DNA of 64,000 bases from Lytechinus pictus (Eukaryota > Echinodermata > Echinoidea > Temnopleuroida > Toxopneustidae): NCBI RefSeq assembly GCF_037042905.1, contig NC_087254.1, positions 21,353,103 through 21,417,102 on the forward strand, given 5' to 3'. Positions 57,101-64,000 of the stretch are shown piece after piece; within the stretch, counting starts at the first letter, position 1, and every line of letters starts with the position of its first letter. A program made the position numbers and the translations under genes. The notes beneath the pieces are model-generated. The model made no database searches and was not told the DNA's origin. It saw nothing but the letters and a program-made list of their open reading frames with translations.

Positions 57101-60100
57101 CTTTGCAAAAGTGGAGGTGCCGTGGCCGAGTGGTCTTAGGCGCCTGGCTATACATCACTGGCGTAAATCCGTGTTGATGGGTGGGGGGGATGACTGAAAT
57201 ATTTTGGCATTTTTTTGCAATCATGTTTTTAGATATGCAAGGAATTGTCATTGATATGTCCACAGTGGCGTACCGTGGGTCACGGCATGGGGGGGGGACC
57301 AGCAAAATTTTTGAATGACTGAGTGAGTGACCTAATAGAGACATTTTGAGGACAATGTCATTAAACGGATATGTATCTCACTCATCAAATAATGCGAGCG
57401 CGAAGCGCGAGCTGAATTTTTTTATATTCACACCTAAAAAGGGACATTATAATCAAATTTGTACCTGTCTCGCTTAACAATGCGAGCGCGAAGCGCGAGC
57501 TGAAAACTTAGATAATTCAGACCTGAAGTGGGGCATTCTAAGTTTTCTTTGTAGGAATTAACCGGGACCATACGTATTTCATTAACCAAATGATGCGAGC
57601 GCGAAGCGCGAGCTGAAAATTTTTGATATTCAGATCAGAAGAAGGGACATTTTAAGGACTGATTTTAGGAATTCATGAAGAGCAGACATATCTCACCAAT
57701 CCATGAAAAATGCGAACGTAATCACGGACAGGAAATGTTTCATATATACGAAGACCTTAACATGGGGCAATCACTTTTGAGTCATGAAAAAAAAGCATAT
57801 GTCACTACATAAAACAATGATAACTCAAGTGCTAAGAATTGGTTTATATTGACTTGAAAACGGGATGTTTTGGTACAACAGGATTATATATCTCGTTAAA
57901 CAGACAATGCGAGCACCAGGAACAATTGAGACGTAGGCCCTGGGCAAATTATGTTTCATAAAGTTATGATAAAAATGTTTCTTATGTAATGTAACTTAAC
58001 ATAGGTATAATATAATATAACATTATAATGAATAATATTTTCTTCTTTCCCACTACGTTTCTCTTCCTTTCTTCCTCTTTTCTCCTTTTCCCCCTTTCCC
58101 CATTTTTTTTTTTTTTTGGTCAGCCGATGGGGGGATGTGCCCCCCATGTCCCCCGTAGTTACGCCACTGTATGTCCATATGGCAAATACCCCTCCAATAT
58201 TATTATCTTTTTTACCCCATGATGGTTTAATGGTTTATTAGAGATTACATTAAAAAAATTTGACATTCCATCTTAATCCCTTCCCAAAGACCCCAACATT
58301 GATGAATTGGAAGTATTTCGTTTGGAAATGGTGAACTGGCTCTTTATTTGCATTTTATGATTCAATAATATTATTTTATTTGTTAAGCGGTATTTTTGGA
58401 AGAATTTTCACCAATAAAACAATTATCTCTTGTGATTTTTTTTTTATTTCTTTCGTAAAAAGTGGGGGGGATGTTTGTACAGGCCATCCCCCCCTCCTCG
58501 AAAAGTGGGGGGGATATATCCCCCCCATCCCCCCCGGGATTTACGCCAGTGCTATACATGGAAAGTCAGGGGTTCGATCCCCGGCCGCGGCACCTATGCC
58601 CTTGAGCAAGGCATTTAATCTACTATGCTCTTTTATCCTGCTTTCAAATATTAAAATGGAAATGCTATATGCATTATTTGTAACTAGGTGTGCACTTGTT
58701 CAAAAAATAATAATAATACACAGCCATCTCTTTATTTCAAAACGTGCTTAAATATTTTTCACTTTTTAAATCGAAATATATAAACTCTAATCATTTATTT
58801 AGGAAGATATCCATCTTTTTCATAATTTGTAGGTTTAAATCTTTAAAAAAAATTAGCTCGCGCTTTGTGCTCGCATTGTTTATTGAGATAAACTGCTTGT
58901 TCTTTATTTCAAAAGTGCTTGAAAGATCCAGTTTTCAGATCTGAATATAAATAAAATTCATTTCGCGCTTCGCGCTTGCATCAGTAATATGGTTGAGTCG
59001 GATACTATCCCGTTTATTGCTATAAGGTGAAAAGAAGATTACTTTTTTGGTCGGAAAATAAAAAAAATCAGGATACGCTTCGCGCTCACATCAATTAAAA
59101 TTTAGTTGGATAGCTACCCTGTCCTTGAATTTAAAATATACTAATAATACCAATTTTTAGGCCGGAAATGACATATCTTCAGCACACACTTCACGCTCGA
59201 ATCTAATATTGTTAGGTAAGATTCCTAGCCTGTTCATGATTTGAAAAAGTGTTACGATTGTCCAGTTTTTAGGTTGGAAAATAAAGAAACTTTCAGCTCG
59301 CGCTTCGCGCCCGCATTAATTGTTCAGATTCCTATCTGTTCTTATTTTTTTAAGTACTAAGAATGTCCAGTATTCAGGTTGGAAAAAAAAAAACTTTCAC
59401 CTCTTGCTTTGCGCTCGCATTAATTGTTTAGGTTCCAATCCTGTTCATAATTTGCTTTTAAAGTACTAAGAATGTCTAGTATTTAGGTTGGAAAATCAAA
59501 AACTTTCAGCTTGCGCTTCGCGCTCGCATTAATTGATTAGATTCCTATACTTTTCATATTCTTTTTAAGGTGCTATGAATGTCCAGTTTTTCGCTTGGAA
59601 AATCAAAAACTTTCAGCTCGCGCTTCGCGCTCGCATTCATTGTTTAGATTAATATTCCGTTCATTATTAAGTGCTAAGAATGTCCAGTTTTTAGGTTGGA
59701 AATATATATTTAAAAAAAAAATTTAAATTCCTATCCTGTTCATATTCTTTTTCAAGTGCTATGAATGTCCAGTATTTAGGTTGGAAAATCAAAAAAATTT
59801 CAGCTCGGGCTCGGATCTATTATTTAGTTAAATTCCTATCCTGTTCATGATTTAAAAAAAGTGTTAGGAATGTCCAGTTTGAGGTTGGACAATCAAAAAC
59901 TTTCAGCTCGCGCTTCGCGCTCACATTAATTGATTAGATTCCTATCCTGTTCATATTCTTTTTAAGGTGCTATGAATGTCCAGTTTTTAGGTTGGAAAAT
60001 CAAAAACTTTCAGCTCGCGCTACGCGCTCCCATTCATTGTTAAGATTCCTATTCCATTAATTATTAAGTGCTAAGAATGTCCAGTTTTTAGGTTGGAAAT

Positions 60101-60539
60101 TCAAAGACTTTCAGCTCGCATAAATTGTTAAGATTCCTATCCTGTTCATATTCTTTTTAAGGTGCTATGAATGTCCAGTTTTTAGGTTGGAAAATCAAAG
60201 ATTTTCAGCTCGCGCTCGCAGCTATTATTTAGTTAAATTTCTATCTTGTTCATGATTTGAAAAAGCGTTACGAATGTCCAGTTTTTATGTTGGAAAATAA
60301 AAAACTTTCAGCTCGCGCTTCGCGCTCGCAATATTTATCGAGGCCTTTCGTCTTTAGTTAGGAATACCTCCCTTCTTCGAAAAATGGATATATATATATA
60401 TAAACCAAAGAAGACTAAATAGAAACGCCGTAAGGAGACATAATCTTCCAAATTTTCGGTCATAGACCTTCTTCAGGGATATAAATCATCCTAGAAGGTC
60501 TACGACCGACAATTTGGAAGATTATATAAATCAAAGATT

Positions 60540-60583
<44 letters not shown>

Positions 60584-63500
60584 GTGTATGATGGTGTGTG
60601 TGTGTGTGTTTGAGTTAGTAACTCTGTAGAACATAAAAACGGAAAACTCAATTGTGTCCCCCCTTCCTTAAAGGATAGATTTCCACCCATGTATTTTAAA
60701 ATGCGGAATATTATTATTATTATTATTGGCAGCACCCCCTGGAATTCTAATACCGGTAGGTGTTTTTAAAAATACGAAACGTAACCAAAATGACATACAT
60801 GTATATTTCTATTCGTTTGCTCGTCAGATTTTCTGGACCAAAATAACCTTCACTTCCTAGGGTGTACACTCCCTTATTCCTTGTCAAATTTATTGGGACC
60901 AAAATAAACTTTATTTTGTAGTGTGAACCCACCTTTTTTCTTGTGAAATTTACATCAGCACCCCCAATTAAAAAAATTGTTCCCAGTGCCCTGGTATGGG
61001 AGCAAACTCCAACACACCTAGCTTCCCTGTTACTGGTCTTAGACTAGTCCTATAGAGATCTTTCAATTGTCTTTCAGAGATCTTTTATGCAACAAGTGAT
61101 CTTTCAGAATTCTTTCCATGGACTTTGCCTGGTCTTTTACTGATCTTTCAATGATCTCTCATGAGTCGTACGGTGATCTCCGCAAAAAAACTTGAGAGAC
61201 TGCCGAAAGATCATTGAAAGACTATTAAGACCTTTGAAAGTTCATCGGAAGACCGCTGAAAGACTATTTTTCTGTAAGACCCTTGTAAGACTGTTTTGAA
61301 TCGTTTCAAAAAGTTTTGGAGCCCATGAAGACAACGAAGACCACTGAAAGATTGTTCAGGACTCGTGTAAGACCTCAAAGGCCGTTGTAGGTTCATTGAG
61401 AGACCTCTGAAAGATCAACCAGAATCCATGGTCTTTCAAAGGTCTTTCAGCGGTCTTGTTCTCTATGGAATGGGGGTTTTACGAGAGTCGCGCAACTCCC
61501 TCTTAGCTGTAGGATGGTCACTTGATGGTCTTGCATAACATACCTTATTTTATCACGATCCTGCGTCACGGTGTCCAGTTGATTTGAAAAAAAAATATCC
61601 TAAATGTTGCGAAGAAAAATTGCCTGTTCGCCATGCTCCGAGATAAGCGTAATTCAGAAATGGAATACCAGAGTCCTTGCCTATTAATCGGCAGTATGCA
61701 ACATGTTGTCATTCCCTGAAACTGATTTGGCAAAACTCTACTCAAGAATTGATGGATCTGGAAATATATACATGTTTTAGGTACGTGTGATGGCATGGAA
61801 AATTCAACGTATAGAATTGAATGCATAAATCTGAAGTATACGTAGTAAAAAGTTATACAGTTATTCTCCGGACACCATTCTTTAGAACATTTTGGTGATA
61901 TTGGACCGTTTGTCCTATATCAATTTTAAAGTAGAACTGATTATATTCTATGGTAACCTCTGCAAAAATTAATAGAACACAAACCATCTAGGGCAAAAAA
62001 TAAAGCTGTTTGAATTCTGCTGCTCGAATTAGTGAACTAGTGCAATATCAACTGTATGCTAGTGTTAACTACTCTTGTTTTGCTTAGGCATTATGAGGGA
62101 TACATCGAAGAACGTTTCTCCACAAATTCTGGAGCACATCTTATGGCATGTAAAAGATCCCAAGAAGTTTGACCGCCTCATCCAGGTGCTGACTTTAGAC
62201 CAATCGGAGGAGAGAAAGCCTATTAAATTCACCGGGAAGACTGGCCAGGATGTTCGCTTAGCATTGGGAGAGTTGATAAAATGGAGCAGCTGTGAGTTTG
62301 ACGTAAATCCTCTTGTGCTGTTGAGTTTGGCAATGGAGGAAGCTGGATGCAAACCAGAAGACGCACTTTTACTCACAGGTAAAGAAAGGCATACCCGTCT
62401 TAGATCTGAAAATTAAAGTTTCAATTGACTAGCAAACTACCTAGGCCACACCTTTAACATTTAAAAGACTTGCATATTTATTAATATTAACACTTGTTAA
62501 TACTTGTTAAGAGGAAACCAACCTGGTTTCAATTTGATTACTCTTTAAGGCATATTTAACCGTCGATGATCTGATTTAAAAGATCAGGGCAAGTGGGTTT
62601 TCAGAATTACTACTTTGTTTTATTCATTTTCATACATTATAAATGCTTTAGTTATTTGGCCAATACACTCAATACACTGTTGATTTAATATCATTTCATA
62701 TTTTCATATACGGTAAGGTTGTTTATTCTTTTCTTTGAAGCACATACTTTAAATAGTTGCTATAGATACATGTATTTCTAAGGAGGTCGTAATAGAATAT
62801 TATATATTAATGCGATTTTCTTTGTAAAAATAGGTCATGGAGTGCCGTGGCCGAGCCTGTTCAGACCGGCAGAGATAGCGCGATCTAGCGCGCGCTAGAT
62901 CGCGCTATCTCTGCGGTGTGGAAGGTACAACGTCGTTTCGGTCCGCCCAACAGCGAGCCACGGCGAGCCAAAACGGCGTGCCACTGGAGCACCTCTTGGG
63001 GGTGGTCCACGAGAGATAGCGCGGTCTAGCGCGCGCTAGATCGCGCTATCTCTGCCGGTGTGAACCCGAGCTACGATAGCACGCCGGAAGTCATCGTTCT
63101 ACACGCGGCTAGCATAATAGGCACAGCGATATCGAGCTCTCAACTAACTAGTACGGGTTCGTAATAGCGCGCGAAATCTTTGACCGCTCTGACCTCATGA
63201 CGTCACGCGTCATGGCAACAGGACCTTTCAAAAAAGGGGGTGCTACGATAGACCGCGCTATCTCACTGCGGTGTGAATCCGGCGAATGCCAATGGGCGGA
63301 CCGTGGATCGCGCTACGATAGCGCGATCCACGGTCCGCCCACGGTCCCCCTTGCGGTGTGAACAGCCTCTTAAGGCGCCTGACAATACATGGCGAGTCCG
63401 TGGATCGATGCACGGCCGCGGCACCTATGCCCGTGAGCAAGGGATTTAATCTTCAACGCTCTTTTATCCTGCATTCAAATAAATGGAAATGCTATACGTA

Positions 63501-64000
63501 TGTTTGGTAACTATATGTGCACTTGTTTTTGTTTTTTTTAAATAAAGAAAGAAAGAACAAAGAATAAGATTGACACACGTACGGTATGCATTTATTATTG
63601 AAAATTTGTATTCATTTTATTCGAAGGGAAGTTGTCGTTTGGCACTATATAGTAAAGTGTTTTGCTACTTTTCTAGTGTCAATCGATTGCTGTGTGAATC
63701 ACGAATCGCGGCTTAATATTGCATGTTTACATTGAAATGACTATACAAAAGCCGTTACGTTGCATCTTATTTTAACGTATATTTTCCCCTTTTTCAAATC
63801 GCAGTTCCAGATGACCTCCAGGCACCAGTAAACCGTGACCAAGTGAAAACCTTCGTCAATAAACTGACCGGCAGACACTGCAGACGATTGGACTTAGGCT
63901 CAAAAGTCAGCAGCTGTCAAATGGATGATATCATTGTACAAAATAATAATCATTTGCTCAACTCATCGAAGATTATCTGTGAATGGCTACGTGAATCAGA
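48100..64000 (+). CDS. Gene B: paralogous Ig-Ig-TM death-fold receptor, 3' end outside window
   Basis: Eight exons are visible: 48100-48172, 49386-49724, 50509-50919, 52998-53075, 53301-53351, 55523-55768, 62088-62378 and 63805 to past 64000. They give 561 residues before the edge. Order and intron phase (all phase 1) match gene A exon by exon: signal peptide, two Ig-like domains, TM helix, micro-exon linker, then three cytoplasmic modules, the third cut by the window. The Ig1 exon is exactly as long as in gene A (339 nt). Introns differ greatly in size because different elements are inserted. Likely a tandem duplicate on the same strand with the same role, but its module number is unknown. 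Confidence 0.8.
48380..48571. mobile_element. MITE in gene B intron 1, related to 9737
   Basis: The ends CACTCTAAAAATATCGGG and AAATATTTTTGCAGTG are imperfectly inverted. The interior has AATTATGTGTCCAACCAAC and its complement GTTGGACACATAATTACC, as in the gene A copy. It lies in a different intron from that copy, so the insertions are independent. Confidence 0.7.
48605..48747. mobile_element. Possible small hAT-like MITE
   Basis: The CTGGCGGATCCAGTGGAGG left edge and CCTTGATCCGCCCCTCAT right edge are approximately inverted around G- and C-runs. No clean 8-bp duplication could be read. Confidence 0.4.
49386..49724 (+). CDS. Gene B exon 2: Ig-like domain 1
   Basis: 113 codons between TTTCTCAG and GGTGAGAT, phase 1. 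It has LKCEFYG, VYWKKGDDP, LISWVEG, the extra GSC/KTC Cys pair, and ADQGRYICR. A 19-residue run ending GRYICR is identical to gene A. Most of the 36 differences in about 112 aligned positions lie in loops and the B/C region. Confidence 0.88.
49725..50508. other. Gene B intron 2
   Basis: 784 bases with no delimited repeat. CAATTGGAATTAGTTTGCATGG and several AACTGG/CCAGTT phrases at 50260-50420 suggest a diverged short repeat. Confidence 0.45.
50509..50919 (+). CDS. Gene B exon 3: Ig-like domain 2 and stalk
   Basis: 137 codons between TATCTAG and GGTAAGAA, phase 1. It contains EQCEDQQRQNCTIQ, NITCTALKYFP, LFFLHGSQKCG and PYTCVAFNIPGSEDQRTAT. A Ser/Thr/Pro-rich stalk (SPTLSITSTPGAPS) is about nine residues longer than in gene A. 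An extra Cys occurs in QKCGS where gene A has Tyr. Confidence 0.84.
51085..52518 (+). mobile_element. 5'-truncated non-LTR retrotransposon (LINE)
   Basis: It starts abruptly in the reverse-transcriptase domain and ends in a run of about 18 A preceded by AATAAATGCAGAAAC. It is inserted inside a hAT-type element. Upstream RT motifs, endonuclease and ORF1 are missing. Confidence 0.85.
51117..52121 (+). CDS. LINE reverse transcriptase, C-terminal part
   Basis: 334 codons to a TAA stop, open throughout. Motifs in order: CGVPQGSILGPLLFLIYMND (RT motif 4), VLFADDTNVFF (catalytic F-A-D-D of motif 5), LNINKTNFM, FLGVLIDSNLTW (thumb), and a C-terminal stretch with YPTRHSSN, HHGPDIWNDLPNDIK and FSFKASLKKYIL. 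That tail is typical of the CR1/L2/Jockey-type non-LTR lineage. The ATG is internal to the domain, so this is the remnant of a longer ORF2. The intact frame suggests a recent insertion. It is on the same strand as gene B but not part of it. Confidence 0.88.
   Translation: MFKDYLYNRYQYVNFNSKSYEVCNVKCGVPQGSILGPLLFLIYMNDIINASPLITYVLFADDTNVFFSHSNLDTLVAVLNNELNKLSMWFKSNKLSLNINKTNFMYFKHINSNHIFRGSINIDNIHLAEKQETKFLGVLIDSNLTWNSHIRYISTLVARGIGIIFKLKYCLSQRSLFMLYNSFILSHISYCNILWGNCNKTKIDSILRLQKKALRICSHSQFLAHTDPIFRNLKTLKIHDIHTFQTAIFMYKFSTKSIPTPFQDIFVYNSNIHSYPTRHSSNIHLTNPITILAHKTIRHHGPDIWNDLPNDIKLTASIFSFKASLKKYILSKYS
52998..53075 (+). CDS. Gene B exon 4: transmembrane helix
   Basis: 26 codons between ATTACAG and GTAAGTA, phase 1. 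The hydrophobic span VPAIACVIAGIVLLCVF is followed by QRRKSRGDD, a basic stop-transfer. It aligns in position and phase with gene A 11315-11413 but lacks seven codons at its 3' end. Confidence 0.8.
53301..53351 (+). CDS. Gene B exon 5: juxtamembrane linker
   Basis: A 17-codon micro-exon between TCCCCACAG and GGTAATAA, phase 1, encoding FQDQEIMQMIPQLKLEG. It is called because gene A has a matching micro-exon in the same place with similar length and a shared (M/L)-x-P-Q-x-Q/L pattern. Confidence 0.65.
53865..55336. mobile_element. hAT-type element, 1472 bp, in gene B intron 5
   Basis: The left end CAGTGGCGTAACAGG and right end CCTGTTACGCCCCCG are inverted apart from the terminal bases. The exact 8-bp duplication TCTTTATA flanks it (53857-53864, 55337-55344). 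The interior has GCTTGCTTCGCTCGC and CGCTCGCTTCGCTCGC motifs and a purine-rich left end, with no transposase. Confidence 0.88.
55523..55768 (+). CDS. Gene B exon 6: cytoplasmic death-fold-like module 1
   Basis: 82 codons between TCTTTTCAG and GGTAATTA, phase 1. It contains GKLSFYELWMLV, LLSTFRALKISDI, AYEALCKWRMG, MLKEALGLGG and REVISG. The LKISDI turn, Trp helix and AL...REVI ending read more clearly as a Death domain than the gene A counterpart. Confidence 0.78.
55945..56280 (+). repeat. tRNA-headed SINE in gene B intron 6
   Basis: Head GCGCCGTGGTGTAGCGGTTC, B box GTGTTCGAATCCCACC, body ACCCGGTAGGATGCGAAAG and GCTCCCCAGGGAGTGGAG, and GTAAAGCGCTTAGAGACGTC near the 3' end. Same subfamily as 37111-37442, slightly different tail. 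Confidence 0.88.
56281..57116. other. Gene B intron 6, no delimited feature
   Basis: 56285-56365 has GGGACGCGTCCCCCC and mirrored G/C runs that may be the edge of an unrecognised element. The remainder is AT-rich with no exon-like frame. Confidence 0.45.
57156..58551. mobile_element. hAT-type element, outer, inside SINE
   Basis: Termini CACTGGCGTAAATCC and GGGATTTACGCCAGTG with the exact 8-bp duplication CTATACAT (57148-57155, 58552-58559). About 490 bp is its own sequence. The rest is a second element inserted at 57263. Confidence 0.92.
57263..58169. mobile_element. hAT-type element, inner
   Basis: Termini CAGTGGCGTACCGTGGGTC and CCCGTAGTTACGCCACTG with the exact 8-bp duplication TATGTCCA (57255-57262, 58170-58177). 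It carries three GCGAGCGCGAAGCGCGAGC motifs about 100 bases apart and a pyrimidine-rich right end. Same family as 27830-28876, reversed. Confidence 0.92.
58850..60330. repeat. About 110-bp tandem array, 13-14 units
   Basis: Each unit has TTTCAGCTCGCGCTTCGCGC followed by TCGCATTAATTG, ATTCCTATCCTGTTCAT and GAATGTCCAGTTTTTAGGTT. Unit starts are spaced about 95-115 bases from 58855 to 60308, with one double-length gap near 59700. Units degrade toward the 5' end. Confidence 0.88.
60470..60575. repeat. Inverted repeat and (TA)n microsatellite
   Basis: ATCTTCCAAATTTTCGGTC with TAGACCTTCTTC (60443-60473) is approximately inverted at 60494-60525 (GAAGGTCTACGACCGACAAT and TTGGAAGATTAT). A TA run at 60542-60572 and a TG run at 60573-60610 follow. 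Confidence 0.7.
61030..61460. repeat. Mirror array of about 12-bp GATCTTTCA motifs
   Basis: The left half repeats GATCTTTCA-type phrases. From about 61180 the complement dominates (TGAAAGATC, CTGAAAGACTATT, AGACCGCTGAAAGAC). Near the end (61430-61455) the first orientation returns once. No ORF of interest. Confidence 0.78.
61461..62087. other. Gene B intron 6, 3' end
   Basis: No repeat or exon recognised. The intron ends with TTGTTTTGCTTAG. Confidence 0.5.
62088..62378 (+). CDS. Gene B exon 7: cytoplasmic death-fold-like module 2
   Basis: 97 codons between TTTGCTTAG and GGTAAAGA, phase 1. It contains RDTSKNVSP, LEHILWHVKD, LIQVLTLDQSEE, VRLALGELIKWS and NPLVLLSLAMEEAGC. It matches gene A exon 7 in order and spacing. 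The intron before it is 6.3 kb and made largely of repeats. Confidence 0.8.
62842..63530 (+). repeat. Second interrupted SINE in gene B intron 7
   Basis: The head GTGCCGTGGCCGAG (62843-62856) resumes after 63363 with TCTTAAGGCGCCTGACAATA and CGGCCGCGGCACC. The body GCCCGTGAGCAAGGGATTTA then follows. It is the same SINE type as 57117, and its B box is degraded (GTGGATCGATGCAC). Confidence 0.78.
62859..63363. mobile_element. Palindrome-rich TIR insertion, 505 bp
   Basis: Begins GTTCAGACCGGCAGAG and ends CTTGCGGTGTGAAC, imperfect inverted termini. The 5-bp AGCCT lies on both sides (62854-62858, 63364-63368). It contains three strong palindromes: 62869-62914 (46 bp, perfect), about 63012-63053 (one mismatch pair) and 63294-63340 (22-bp arms, 3-bp loop). 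All are built from GATAGCGCGATC-type sequence. GC-rich against an AT-rich intron. No ORF. Confidence 0.82.
63805..64000 (+). CDS. Gene B exon 8 (partial): cytoplasmic Death-like module 3
   Basis: Starts after AAATCGCAG with PDDLQAPVNRDQV and continues through VNKLTGRHCRRLDLG to CEWLRES at the window edge. It matches gene A exon 8 (PDKLIEPF...RRHCMRL...MDWINE) in phase, start and Trp position. The 3' part of the exon lies outside the window. Confidence 0.78.

Larger units (their letters stand above)
57117..58705 (+). repeat. tRNA-headed SINE split by nested insertions
   Basis: The head GTGCCGTGGCCGAGTGGTCT to CTGGCTATACAT (57117-57155) resumes at 58552 with CTATACATGGAAAGTCAGGG, the B box GGTTCGATCCCC and CGCGGCACC. 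The body GCCCTTGAGCAAGGCATTTA then follows. Removing 57156-58559 restores a continuous tRNA-like head. A second copy of this SINE type, also interrupted, is at 62842. Confidence 0.85.

Noticed and set aside
58850..60330. CRISPR-like repeat-spacer array
   Set aside because: The whole unit is repeated, with no unique spacers, and the context is an animal intron.

Overview
The window looks like animal nuclear DNA: AT-rich, intron-bearing and packed with transposable elements. The repeat types (a Penelope-like element, many hAT-type non-autonomous elements, tRNA-headed SINEs, TTAA-flanked foldbacks, and a recurring GCGAGCGCGAAGCGCGAGC core) suggest a marine deuterostome, most likely an echinoderm such as a sea urchin. 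That assignment is inference from repeat style, not from a diagnostic gene.

Two paralogous genes lie head-to-tail on the plus strand. Gene A (3764-32589) can be read as 14 coding exons giving 1074 residues: signal peptide, two immunoglobulin-like domains, one transmembrane helix, then a cytoplasmic tail of eight modules of about 75-110 residues. Most of these modules look like death-fold (Death/DED-type) domains, one per exon. Gene B (48100 to beyond 64000) repeats the plan through its third cytoplasmic module and runs off the right edge. Every intron in both genes interrupts codons at phase 1, so every internal exon is symmetric and can be skipped without a frameshift. I do not recognise a named family with two Ig domains, a TM helix and many death-fold modules. 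It is the best candidate here for an undescribed system, probably a cell-surface sensor joined to a multivalent death-fold scaffold.

Layout: 1-3763 is upstream repeat sequence, duplicated at 38.8-41.9 kb and interrupted by a Penelope-like fragment. 3764-14120 holds the gene A ectodomain, TM helix and first two cytoplasmic modules. 14121-23917 is one large intron built of nested hAT-type elements, short tandem arrays and a pyrimidine tract of about 790 bases. 23918-32589 carries the other six modules. 32590-48099 is intergenic, with SINEs, foldbacks and a 2.8 kb mirror-arranged tandem array. 48100-64000 is gene B, whose introns carry a LINE inside a hAT-type element, a three-level nest of elements inside a SINE, a tandem array of about 110-bp units, and a palindrome-rich insertion in a second SINE.

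The elements with 8-bp target duplications were delimited by reading matching terminal inverted repeats and flanking duplications directly. No transposase ORF was seen in them, so they appear non-autonomous. No tRNA, rRNA or CRISPR feature is supported.
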